NCBI RefSeq assembly: GCF_905397375.1
Contig: NZ_CAJPVG010000006.1
Location: 124,001 to 188,000 of the forward strand
DNA from: Ralstonia mannitolilytica
Lineage (GTDB): Bacteria > Pseudomonadota > Gammaproteobacteria > Burkholderiales > Burkholderiaceae
DNA length: 64,000 bases
Direction of reading: 5' to 3'
The notes beneath the pieces are model-generated. The model was not told where the DNA came from. It worked only from the letters and a program-made list of their open reading frames with translations, and searched no databases. Position numbers and translations under genes: made by a program. Each line of letters starts with the position of its first letter. Position 1 is the first letter of the stretch. This document shows, piece by piece, positions 7,913-15,671 of the stretch.

Positions 7913-9223
7913 TCAGACTTCGGCGGCCTTCCCGCCCAGCCGCCGGGCCGTTTCCGAAACGTGGCGATGGATGCGCGCGAGGAAGTCGACCTCCGCGGCC
8001 CGTGTCGGCGAATGGCCCAGCGCCTGCGACAGATGCGTCGCGACGAACGACGACTGCGGTGCCAGCATGCTGATCAGGCGCAACAGTTCGCGGCGTGCCT
8101 GGCTGGCGTCGTAGCCGAGGTGGTCGGCCAGCGCTAGCAGGGCGTCCTGATCGATGGCGTCGTAACGGGCTTGTGCCGTGGGTGACAGCGTCTGGGCATC
8201 CCACTCGTTCGCATAGACGGCGGCACAAAAGAGGTGATCGTGCGCGGCCAGCCGGATGCCGTCGGCGCCGATATGGAAATGCAGCGTGCCGGCCGAAGCG
8301 TTGCGTCCGCCGATCAGCAGGCAGAACACCATCCAGCGGAACAGCGATGCCGTGGCCGCTACCGGGTCGGCGCACAGGCGCGCGCATTGAGACACCTGCT
8401 CCACCGTGATCGGCAAGAACCGATGCTCCGGCGAAAGGCCCAGCAGCTGCACCGCCGACACCACATAGCGCGCCTGGACGAGCGCCGTATCGTCGCTCTT
8501 GCAGCGCAGGGTGCGATCGAGCCGCTGCACCACGGCGGCGGTTTCCGGAAACTGTCGCAGGCCGATGAACGGCGTTTCCAGCCCGATGCTGCGCCCGAGC
8601 AGCGTGGCCCAGCAGTGATTGATGGTCGCATAGGGCAAGGGGGCGCCTTCGCCAAGATCGAGCCGGACGAAGTGGCTCGACTGCGCAGCATTGGCCGGTG
8701 CCGAAAACCGGCCGAGCCACATCGAGACCGGCAGTCCGTTCGAGGCGAGGAACGGCAGGCGGATCGCTTCGGCCTCGCGCTCGACGTCGCTGCCGTAGCG
8801 CGCACGCGTTTCCGCCACGCGCAGGGAGGTGGCGCGCTGCGGCCGGCCGATGGTCTGCCGGAACTGCAAAACCACGTCGCGCTCCGAAAGCCCATCGGCG
8901 TGGCCATGAGAAGGCTTGGCTCCGACGGGCACGACCGTCAACGGGCCGTCGAGATGCGGTGCTGCCTGCGCAAAATGATCGAGCGCCGCAGCCGCGGCCT
9001 TGGGCGCTTCGCGTGCGGGTGCAGGCAGCAGGTATTCAAAGAAGTGGCGCACCGGCTGCGCTTTTGCCGTATCGGCGATCGTGCCGGCGCTGCGGCGCAG
9101 GTGCGGGCTCAAGTCGAAGCCCTGCGCAGAAGCCTGCCAGCGAGCATCGTATTCGAACGCCCAACCGCTGCGGCCGCACGACAGTTGACCGATCAGGTGC
9201 TTGTTCAGGTAGACGTCCAGCAT
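7913..9223 (-). CDS. Degenerate HipA-like protein (probable pseudokinase)
   Basis: A 436-residue protein. Residues 1-55 resemble the HipA N-terminal subdomain (LDVYLNKHLIGQL, WAFEYDARW, LSPHL). The later part follows the HipA C-terminal kinase fold in order: RLDR (234-237) where active HipA has RFDR, then a helix FRWMVFCLLIGG, then a block aligning with the catalytic loop N-x-D-x-H-x-K-N. Here that block reads GGRNASAGT (305-313), so the catalytic Asp and metal-binding Asn are absent. An Asp is kept in HDHL (328-331). Active HipA phosphorylates glutamyl-tRNA synthetase and is controlled by HipB. No HipB-like gene is adjacent. The family assignment comes from motif order; loss of kinase activity is inferred. 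Confidence 0.72.
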   Translation of the reverse strand: MLDVYLNKHLIGQLSCGRSGWAFEYDARWQASAQGFDLSPHLRRSAGTIADTAKAQPVRHFFEYLLPAPAREAPKAAAAALDHFAQAAPHLDGPLTVVPVGAKPSHGHADGLSERDVVLQFRQTIGRPQRATSLRVAETRARYGSDVEREAEAIRLPFLASNGLPVSMWLGRFSAPANAAQSSHFVRLDLGEGAPLPYATINHCWATLLGRSIGLETPFIGLRQFPETAAVVQRLDRTLRCKSDDTALVQARYVVSAVQLLGLSPEHRFLPITVEQVSQCARLCADPVAATASLFRWMVFCLLIGGRNASAGTLHFHIGADGIRLAAHDHLFCAAVYANEWDAQTLSPTAQARYDAIDQDALLALADHLGYDASQARRELLRLISMLAPQSSFVATHLSQALGHSPTRAAEVDFLARIHRHVSETARRLGGKAAEV

Positions 9224-9711
9224 GCGCGTATCCAACGTGTTTGATGGAGCGTGCGTGGTCGGCCCGTGCAGCGGACAATCCGCCGGCAAGCGGGAATGCA
9301 ATGCCTGGCACCATTCCCTTGCGCGCCCCTTATCGACCGTGGCCGAGCATAACGCAGAAAATCCGGTTAATCGCTGCGAAATCCGGTTTTAGTGATGCAG
9401 ATTACTGAACGGCGATTATCGGATCGTTAATATCGCGTGCGATGCCGGCGATGTCTTTGGCGCTTGGTTCTACGTTTAAAGGCCTTAAGTCGACGCGCCA
9501 CCGCAGCCAATGAGGCCGTTTGCAGATTTTTCAGCATGTGCCTGTGCGTGCGGTATTTATTGCAATGCGATTCACCATTCAGTTTGCAATCGGGCGATTG
9601 GATGTCTTAATAGGCGCCTTGGATTTGAAATCTCCGGCGTTGCCGACAAATCAGCGTATTCCGGCATAGGGCCCGGTGCCGCCGGCGCGGCCAGCGGCGG
9701 CCGGGCCGCGC
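9224..9711. other. Gene-free region upstream of the HipA-like gene
   Basis: Nearly 490 bp without a credible gene. The stretch 9350-9660 is noticeably richer in A and T than its surroundings. It contains a 10-bp direct repeat AAATCCGGTT at 9359-9368 and 9379-9388, two helical turns apart, listed separately. A short plus-strand frame from 9510 is Cys-rich and has no coding character. Confidence 0.45.
9359..9388. promoter_or_regulatory. Direct repeat AAATCCGGTT, spaced 20 bp, possible operator
   Basis: Two exact copies of AAATCCGGTT start 20 bp apart, so both would face the same side of the helix. They lie about 135 bp upstream of the start of the HipA-like gene. This spacing suits a dimeric or cooperatively binding regulator. 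No regulator gene is adjacent, so the assignment is only a suggestion. Confidence 0.35.
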
Positions 9712-10644
9712 TCAGCGGCCCGAGCGCAGCAGATGGTCCTTGGCGTCGGCCGATTCCGTGCCGTTCGGCTTCGCCTGTTTGCCAAAGGACAGCACGCCCG
9801 TGGACAGCGACGTGCCCAGCAGGATGACGGCGCAGCCGATCACCATGTTCAGCGTCAACTGCTCGCCGAGGAACAGGATGCCCCACAGCACGCCGAACAC
9901 CGGGATCAGGAAGGTGACCGACACGGCGCGCGTCGGGCCCACATGCGCAACCAGGCGGAAGAACAGGATGTACGCGACGCCCGTGCAGGCGATGCCCAGC
10001 CCGATCACATGCAGCCACACGCTGCCGGTGGGCGTTTGCGCAGGCCATAGCCAGTAGGCGAGCGGGGCCAGCACGATGGTGGCGCCCAGTTGGCTCCCGG
10101 TGGCCACCGCAAGGGCGGGCACGCCCGTCAGGAAACGCTTGGTGTAGCTGCTGGCCACGCCGTAGAGCACCGTGGCCGACAGCGCCGCCGCCACCGCCAT
10201 GCCGCCCTCCTTGGCATCGATGACCGAGGAGCCGCCCACCAGCACGATCACGCCGACGAACCCGATGGCGAGCCCCAGCATCCGCAGCGACGACATCCGC
10301 TCGCCCAGCCACGCAAACGCGACGATGGCCGCGAACAGCGGCGCGGCGGCGTTCAGCACCGAGGTGAAGCCCGCCGTCAGCGTGAGTTCGGCATAGGCGA
10401 ACAGCGAGAACGGAATGGCCGAGTTGAGCACGCCCACGGCCAGCATGTGCGGCCAGTGCGCGCGCAGCGCCCCCAGCCCGCCGCGCCATGTCAGCACCGG
10501 CAGCAGGAAGCACGAGGCAATGGTCACGCGCAGCGCGATCAGGGGAACCGGCCCGAACGGCGGTGCCGCCACACGCATGAACAGAAAGGAACCGCCCCAC
10601 AGGGCGGCGAGCGTGAGCAGTTCCAGCACATCGGAGCGGCGCAT
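9712..10644 (-). CDS. EamA/DMT-family inner-membrane exporter
   Basis: A 310-residue membrane protein with about ten hydrophobic segments, made of two EamA repeats (residues about 8-140 and 150-285). The first repeat opens with LTLAALWGGSFLFMRVAAP. The second contains ACTGVAYILFFRLVAHVGPTRA and ends its helices with FGVLWGILFLGEQLT, all typical of the drug/metabolite transporter superfamily (RhaT/YdcZ-like). Such proteins usually export amino acids or small metabolites. The start ATG 10644 gives the normal N-terminus (MRRSDVLELL); the open frame continues upstream through the Ogt gene. It lies 62 bp downstream of ogt on the same strand. Confidence 0.92.
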   Translation of the reverse strand: MRRSDVLELLTLAALWGGSFLFMRVAAPPFGPVPLIALRVTIASCFLLPVLTWRGGLGALRAHWPHMLAVGVLNSAIPFSLFAYAELTLTAGFTSVLNAAAPLFAAIVAFAWLGERMSSLRMLGLAIGFVGVIVLVGGSSVIDAKEGGMAVAAALSATVLYGVASSYTKRFLTGVPALAVATGSQLGATIVLAPLAYWLWPAQTPTGSVWLHVIGLGIACTGVAYILFFRLVAHVGPTRAVSVTFLIPVFGVLWGILFLGEQLTLNMVIGCAVILLGTSLSTGVLSFGKQAKPNGTESADAKDHLLRSGR

Positions 10645-10706
10645 GAGGGTCTCGTTATGGTTGTGTTGTGTGAAGGGCGGTGTGCATTGTCCGCTCGATT
10701 CGCTTT

Positions 10707-11255
10707 TCATGCAGGCGCGAATGCCAGCGCGCCCTGGCGGGCATCGGCGGGCACGGGCAGGCGTTCGCCGACCTGCGCCGGATGGCCTTCGAGCCGCAGC
10801 AGCGCCGCCTTGCGCGGCAGGCCGCCGGCATAGCCCGTGAGCGCGCCGTCGGCACCCACCACGCGATGGCACGGGATGGCGATCGAGATCGGGTTGCGGC
10901 CCACTGCGGTACCGACCGCGCGCGCATGTTCGCGCGGCACGCCAAGACGCGCCGTGATCTGGCCGTAGGTCGTGCGATCGCCGAAGGCGATGTCGCACAG
11001 CTGCCGCCATACCGCCTGCTGGAACGGCGTGCCTTCGGGCGCCATCGGCAGATCGAACGCACGCAGCCGGCCCGCGAAGTAAGCCACGAACTGCGCCCGC
11101 GCCTCGCGCACGATCGGCACATCGGCGCCGTCGTGCATGCGACCGGCGTGCGCGGGAATCGTCTTCTGGCCGGGGAAGAACGCGCCGGTCAGGTGCGTGT
11201 CGGTGGCAATCAGCAGCAGGTCGCCGAGCGGACAGCGGAAGGTATGGCGGTACAT
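10707..11255 (-). CDS. ogt: Methylated-DNA--[protein]-cysteine S-methyltransferase
   Basis: A 182-residue suicide repair protein that takes the methyl group from O6-methylguanine or O4-methylthymine. The active-site motif PCHR is present with acceptor Cys129 (IAIPCHRVVGADGALTGYAGG). The DNA-binding helix region FGDRTTYGQITARLGVPREHARAVGTAVGRNP precedes it. Length and layout match Ogt-type enzymes. The start ATG 11255 lies only 4 bp after the stop of the Ada/AlkA fusion gene, so the two form a two-gene alkylation-repair operon and are probably translated together. The operon is likely to respond to alkylation through the upstream Ada-like regulator. Confidence 0.95.
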   Translation of the reverse strand: MYRHTFRCPLGDLLLIATDTHLTGAFFPGQKTIPAHAGRMHDGADVPIVREARAQFVAYFAGRLRAFDLPMAPEGTPFQQAVWRQLCDIAFGDRTTYGQITARLGVPREHARAVGTAVGRNPISIAIPCHRVVGADGALTGYAGGLPRKAALLRLEGHPAQVGERLPVPADARQGALAFAPA

Positions 11256-11259
11256 GGAT

Positions 11260-12735
11260 TCAACCCGGAGCGGTCTCGGCGAGGGTGTCCTCGCGGTGCC
11301 AGAGGTGCATGGCGGCATAGGCGCGCCACGGCGCCCACGGTTCTGCGCGTTCGACCATGGCGCGGCGCGTGGGCAAGGCGCCATGGGCATCGGCCAGGCG
11401 CTTGCGAAGCACGTAATCGCCCAGCGGAAACGCGTTGGGCCAGCCCAGTGCCCGCATGGCAACGTATTGCGCCGTCCATTCGCCGACACCGGGCAGCGCC
11501 TGCAGTGCGGCCAGCGTCGGGGCGAGCGGCACCAGCGGCTCCAGGCGCAAGTCGCCGGCGTCGATGGCGCGCGCGAGCTGCACCACGGCAGCGGCGCGAC
11601 TCGCCTGCAGACCGGTCTGCGTGGACAGCGCCTGCGGCGCGACTTGCGCCAGCGTTGCCGCAGACGGAAACACCGTCGACACGCCTTCGCGGGGCTGCGC
11701 GAGCGGTGTGCCATAGGCGGCCGTCAGCCGCCCGAGCATGCGCCGCGCTTGCGCCAACGAAACGACCTGCCCGGCGATGGCGCGCACGGCGATCTCGAAG
11801 CCGTCCACGGCACCAGGCACGCGCAGCCCTGGCGTGCCGGCAGCGAGCGCACCCAGATGCCCATCGACCAGGTCGGGCCGGCAGTCGAGGTCGAACAGGC
11901 GCCGCACGCGGGCCAGCACGGGCGGTATCGCGTGCAGCAGGCTCGGCGACAGCGTGAGCGCCACCGCGTGACGCTGCGGCACATTGCGCGCATGCAGCCA
12001 GCCGGTGTGGCGCATGCCGGCGTAGTCCACGGTGATGGTACGGGCATAGCTGTCGGCGTCGACCTGCTCCACGCCCTCGACGGCGCGTGCGCCCAGGAAG
12101 GCCAGCAGCGCATGCCACGCAAACGGCGGCCGGTAGCCGAGCATGAGCGTCGGCCCGTCTTCCGAGCGCGCAGCGGCCGCGCGGGCCCGCAAGCGGGTCG
12201 GCGCAAATCCGTACTGTTCGGTGAAACCGCTGTTCAGCCGCCGCACGCTGCCAAAGCCCGCCGCAAAGGCCACTTCGCCGACCGGCAGGGCGGTGTCCGT
12301 CAGCAGCCGCTTGGCCAGCAGCAGGCGCTGCGTCTGCGCATAGTCGATGGGCGACACGTCGAACTCGGCGCGGAAGATGCGGCGCAGGTGTCGATCCGTC
12401 ACGCCCACCGCGGCGGCCAGTGCGGCGAGGTCGTGTTCCTGCAGAAAGCCTTCGTCGATCATGCGGGCCGCCGCGCGCGCCAGGTCCGACGACATCTCGG
12501 CCAGGCTGTGCCCGGGCGCCAGTTCCGGCCGGCAGCGCAGGCACGGGCGAAAGCCCGCGCGCTCGGCGGCGGCGGCCGTGGCGAAGAAGCGGCAGTTCTT
12601 CTGTTGCGGCGTGCGCACCGCGCAGACGGGCCGGCAATATACGCCGGTCGACGTCACACCCACGAAGAACCAGCCGTCGAAGCGCCGGTCGCGCGATCGC
12701 ACGGCGTGGTAGCAGGCGTTGTGGTCGAGGTGCAT
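11260..12735 (-). CDS. alkA: Ada-AraC-AlkA fusion: alkylation-response regulator and 3-methyladenine DNA glycosylase II
   Basis: A 491-residue protein with three parts. Residues 1-75 form the Ada metal-binding domain with Cys34, Cys38, Cys65 and Cys68 (GVYCRPVC and PCLRC); one of these takes methyl groups from phosphotriesters and thereby activates transcription. Residues about 80-185 hold an AraC-type helix-turn-helix (LAAAVGVTDRHLRRIF, AFAAGFGSVRRLN). Residues about 195-491 are an AlkA-type glycosylase with a helix-hairpin-helix LPGVGEWTAQYVAMRAL and the catalytic Asp440 in PLGDYVL. It removes alkylated bases and probably controls its own operon with ogt. Start ATG 12735 matches the family; an ATG 24 bp upstream is possible. 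Confidence 0.93.
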   Translation of the reverse strand: MHLDHNACYHAVRSRDRRFDGWFFVGVTSTGVYCRPVCAVRTPQQKNCRFFATAAAAERAGFRPCLRCRPELAPGHSLAEMSSDLARAAARMIDEGFLQEHDLAALAAAVGVTDRHLRRIFRAEFDVSPIDYAQTQRLLLAKRLLTDTALPVGEVAFAAGFGSVRRLNSGFTEQYGFAPTRLRARAAAARSEDGPTLMLGYRPPFAWHALLAFLGARAVEGVEQVDADSYARTITVDYAGMRHTGWLHARNVPQRHAVALTLSPSLLHAIPPVLARVRRLFDLDCRPDLVDGHLGALAAGTPGLRVPGAVDGFEIAVRAIAGQVVSLAQARRMLGRLTAAYGTPLAQPREGVSTVFPSAATLAQVAPQALSTQTGLQASRAAAVVQLARAIDAGDLRLEPLVPLAPTLAALQALPGVGEWTAQYVAMRALGWPNAFPLGDYVLRKRLADAHGALPTRRAMVERAEPWAPWRAYAAMHLWHREDTLAETAPG

Positions 12736-12871
12736 GGCGGTGATGGGGTGAACTGGCACCTAGTCTAGCCCTGTCACGGGGAGGGGGTTCGCCGGATTCG
12801 GACATCTCCCTGGGTGCCGAAATGCCGGGGGGCCGGCACAATGCCAGCACAACAACACATCGGAGATCGGC

Positions 12872-13618
12872 ATGTCGAAGACCATCGTCATTACCGGCGG
12901 CAGCCGCGGCATCGGCCGCGCCACGGCGGTACTTTGCGCACAACGCGGCTGGTCGGTCGCGTTGCAATACCGCGGCAACCGGGCGGCGGCCGAAGAGACG
13001 GTGGGCCTCATCGAGCAGGCCGGCGCGCAGGCGCTGGCCGTGCAGGGCGACGTGTCGAGCGACGAAGACGTGATCGCGCTGTTCGAAGCGGCGGCCGGGC
13101 GGTTTGGCGCGCTGCATGGCGTGGTGAACAACGCCGGCATCGTCGCCGAGGCGCAGGACGTGGCCGACATGACCACGCATCGCCTGCGCACGATGTTCGA
13201 GACGAACGTGCTGGGCGCCTTCCTGGTGGCGCGCGAGGCGGCGCGGCGCCTGTCGACTTCGCGCGGCGGCGTGGGCGGGTCGGTGGTGAACGTGTCGTCG
13301 GCGGCGTCGCGGCTGGGCTCGCCGCACGAGTACGTGGATTACGCTGCATCCAAGGGCGCCGTCGACACCATGACGCTGGGCCTGGCGCGCGAGCTGGCCC
13401 GCGACGGCGTGCGCGTCAACGCCGTGCGCCCCGGCCTGATCGAGACCGACATCCACGCCTCCGGCGGCCAGCCCGATCGGGCGCGGCGCCTGGGTGCCAC
13501 GACGCCGATCGGCCGGCCCGGCACGCCGGAGGAGGTCGCGGAAACGATCGTCTGGCTGCTCTCCGATGCCGCGTCGTACGTGACGGGCGCGCTGCTCGAT
13601 TGCAGCGGCGGTCGCTGA
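12872..13618 (+). CDS. SDR-family NAD(P)-dependent oxidoreductase
   Basis: A 248-residue classical short-chain dehydrogenase. It has the N-terminal nucleotide-binding motif TGGSRGIG (residues 8-15) and NNAGI near residue 89. The catalytic residues are a Ser in VVNVSSAAS and the Y-x-x-x-K pair in YVDYAASKGAV. The FabG-like C-terminus reads RPGLIETDIHASGG and ends YVTGALLDCSGGR. The Arg in the QYRGNR stretch near residue 31 suggests a preference for NADP. Start ATG 12872 has GGAG six bases upstream. The gene is divergent from the alkA operon. The substrate cannot be deduced. Confidence 0.92.
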   Translation: MSKTIVITGGSRGIGRATAVLCAQRGWSVALQYRGNRAAAEETVGLIEQAGAQALAVQGDVSSDEDVIALFEAAAGRFGALHGVVNNAGIVAEAQDVADMTTHRLRTMFETNVLGAFLVAREAARRLSTSRGGVGGSVVNVSSAASRLGSPHEYVDYAASKGAVDTMTLGLARELARDGVRVNAVRPGLIETDIHASGGQPDRARRLGATTPIGRPGTPEEVAETIVWLLSDAASYVTGALLDCSGGR

Positions 13619-13870
13619 GCCGGTTTTTCCCCCAGCGCACTTGGTGGTGTCATCCCCCAATTTGTGGATGCGGCGCCCGGTGTGCGTTTCTACGATCGCA
13701 GCATGACGTTGCAGCCGCCCGGCATGGGCGAATGCGGCGTCCCTGCATCTGTACAACGTTCAGTCGGCCGTTGTACGGACGGCGACTGCGGATCGCCGGT
13801 GGGCGTGTCTTCCAGGAGGGCGCGCCTTTTTTTTCCGGGGGCGAATCGCGCGACGGGAAAGCGCGTTGCA

Positions 13871-13892
13871 GGGCATGCGTGACAGCATGCCC
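13871..13892. terminator. Hairpin between convergent SDR and metalloprotease genes
   Basis: A perfect 8-bp inverted repeat GGGCATGC-GTGACA-GCATGCCC lies 14 bp beyond the stop of the minus-strand metalloprotease gene. It has no T-run, so it may act as a weak terminator or simply protect the mRNA end. The surrounding 13619-13905 gap otherwise shows nothing I can name. Confidence 0.4.
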
Positions 13893-13905
13893 GCCTCGTC
13901 TGCGC

Positions 13906-14787
13906 TCAGGCGTCCGCGCCAGTGCGGAATGTGTCGCACTGGCGGAGGTCGCCGCCATCGAAGCCCTGGCGGAACCAGTGCATGCGCTGCTCGGACGTGC
14001 CGTGCGTGAACGCATCGGGCGTGACGCTGCGGCCCGCGTTGCGCTGGAGCGTGTCGTCGCCGATGGCGTGCGCCGCGGTGAGCGCCTGCTCCAGATCGCC
14101 GCGCTCGAGCAGGCCACGCTGCTGCGCGTAGTGGCCCCACACACCGGCCAGGCAGTCGGCCTGCAGTTCGAGCTTGACCGACAGCGCATTGGCGACGCGC
14201 TCCGGCTTGCCCGCCTGCGCGCGGCTGACCTTCTCCGACACGCCGAGCAGGTTCTGCACGTGGTGTCCGACTTCGTGCGCGACCACGTAGGCGGCGGCAA
14301 AGTCGCCGGGGGCGCCGAAGCGGCGGCGGAGTTCATCGAAGAAGCCGAGATCGAGGTACACCTTCGTATCCGCCGGGCAATAGAACGGGCCGACCGCCGA
14401 CGTGGCGTCTCCGCAACCCGACCGGATGCCCTGGCGGAACAGCACCAGCTTGGGCGGCTGATACGCGCGCCCGGCCTGCTTGAAGAGTTGCGACCAGGTG
14501 TCTTCGGTATCGCCGAGCACGTGGCTGACCAGCGCCTTGCTGCGGTCGTTGTCGGTTTCGCCGGTGGGCCGCGCGGGGCCCGGCGCGGATTGCACCGGTG
14601 CATTCTGCGACACCTGCATCACCATGCCGAGAATCTCAAGCGGGTTCTTCCCCATCAGCAGACCGACGATGGCCACCACCGCGATGCCACCGATGCCCAA
14701 GCGGATACCGCCGCCGCCAAAGCCGCCCCCCGAGGACGCGCGCTCGTCCTCGACGTTGTTGCTCTCGCGCATGTCATCCCAACGCAC
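13906..14787 (-). CDS. ypfJ: Neutral zinc metallopeptidase, YpfJ family
   Basis: A 293-residue protein. The N-terminus MRWDDMRESNNVEDERA is the family hallmark and shows that translation begins at GTG 14787, with AAGGAGA just upstream; the next ATG would cut off conserved residues. A Gly-rich linker is followed by one membrane helix (about 31-46, IGGIAVVAIVGLLM). The catalytic domain faces the periplasm and carries HEVGH (171-175) with a downstream ELQADC motif for the third zinc ligand. The family is annotated as a putative neutral zinc metallopeptidase and its substrates are unknown. A 22-bp palindrome lies about 50-70 bp upstream of the start. Confidence 0.92.
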   Translation of the reverse strand: MRWDDMRESNNVEDERASSGGGFGGGGIRLGIGGIAVVAIVGLLMGKNPLEILGMVMQVSQNAPVQSAPGPARPTGETDNDRSKALVSHVLGDTEDTWSQLFKQAGRAYQPPKLVLFRQGIRSGCGDATSAVGPFYCPADTKVYLDLGFFDELRRRFGAPGDFAAAYVVAHEVGHHVQNLLGVSEKVSRAQAGKPERVANALSVKLELQADCLAGVWGHYAQQRGLLERGDLEQALTAAHAIGDDTLQRNAGRSVTPDAFTHGTSEQRMHWFRQGFDGGDLRQCDTFRTGADA

Positions 14788-14838
14788 GTTGTTCTCCTTG
14801 AGGGCTAGGGGTCGGTGGCAGGTTCCGGTGTCACACCC

Positions 14839-14860
14839 GGTAAACTTTGCAAAGTCTACC
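14839..14860. promoter_or_regulatory. ypfJ: 22-bp palindrome GGTAAACTTTGCAAAGTCTACC, probable operator
   Basis: The core ACTTTGCAAAGT (14844-14855) is a perfect 12-bp palindrome. With one mismatched pair on each side it extends to GGTA...TACC, so 20 of 22 positions are symmetric. It sits 52-73 bp upstream of the ypfJ start and about 240 bp upstream of the divergent gene. Size and symmetry are typical of a TetR-, GntR- or MarR-type dimer site. No such regulator gene is next to it. Confidence 0.6.
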
Positions 14861-15095
14861 CGCTGTATGCGCGCACGGACATTCCGTTGGGCGGCCCAAT
14901 CGTCTGTTCCCGGACGTTTTTCCCGGTGGAACAAGGGTTTGCAGACGATTGCGGCAACGCACAAAGTCCGGCAGGAAACTTGCTATGCAAAGCTGCTCAT
15001 CGCCCGCCGGCCCTGTCATGTTGCCGACACACGGCGGTTTCCGAATCACGATCGGCGCAGATGAGGTTGCCGATCCATGACTTCGAGTGTTCACC

Positions 15096-15671
15096 ATGCG
15101 TTTGCCTGCTTCCATCACTGCTCAGCCACCGGACGCCGCGGATCCGTCGCATCTGGCCGCCACGCACGTCGACCCCACCGAGGTGTCGGACGTGGAGCAG
15201 ACCGATGCCGAGCGCAAGCCCTTCTGGGGGCGCGTTTCCGCCGCGGTGTTTGATGGCGCGTTCGGCAGCGTCGCGGCTGCGTTCATCGCAGTCACGGGCG
15301 CGATCTACGTGGGGATGTACCACGCGCCCTGGGTGAAGAGTCTCGCCAGCCACACGCCCACGGCGGCCCAGGCGGGCAACGCGATGAGCGTGGCCGTGGC
15401 CGCCACTCCGGCCAATGCTTCGACGCCGGTGGAGGCGCCGCCTGCGGCCGAGGCGCCCGCGTCGCCCGACCGCGTGGCGGCTGCACGTGACCGGATGGAG
15501 CAGCGGATCTATTCGCAGGTCCAGCAGCCCCGCGCGCGCACCGTGGCCGAGCGCGAGACCATCGACGAGCCGGACGCCCCGGCACCGGCCAAGGCGCGCC
15601 GACACCATCGCGGCACGCGCTACATGCATCGCGGGGCACCGTTCGACGCGTCTTGGTACAAGGGCGCCTGA
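15096..15671 (+). CDS. Hypothetical single-span membrane protein
   Basis: A 191-residue protein of unknown function. Residues about 35-70 contain one membrane helix (FGSVAAAFIAVTGAIYVGMY). The rest is a low-complexity, Ala/Pro-rich, mostly charged tail ending in RHHRGTRYMHRGAPFDASW. I choose ATG 15096; an in-frame GTG at 15087 is also possible, and neither has a clear ribosome site. The last 52 bases overlap, tail to tail, with the 3' end of the DapA-like gene on the other strand. The 308-bp gap before it, shared with ypfJ, holds the palindrome and presumably both promoters. Confidence 0.65.
   Translation: MRLPASITAQPPDAADPSHLAATHVDPTEVSDVEQTDAERKPFWGRVSAAVFDGAFGSVAAAFIAVTGAIYVGMYHAPWVKSLASHTPTAAQAGNAMSVAVAATPANASTPVEAPPAAEAPASPDRVAAARDRMEQRIYSQVQQPRARTVAERETIDEPDAPAPAKARRHHRGTRYMHRGAPFDASWYKGA

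Noticed and set aside
9510..9827. A Cys-rich plus-strand frame
   Set aside because: It overlaps the end of the EamA gene and lacks a ribosome site and sensible composition.
11210..13756. An 848-residue minus-strand open frame
   Set aside because: It covers the alkylation-repair genes in another frame and is antisense to the SDR gene; it has no motifs of its own.
12814..14808. A 664-residue plus-strand open frame
   Set aside because: It combines an out-of-frame reading of the SDR gene with the antisense of ypfJ; both real genes have clear motifs.
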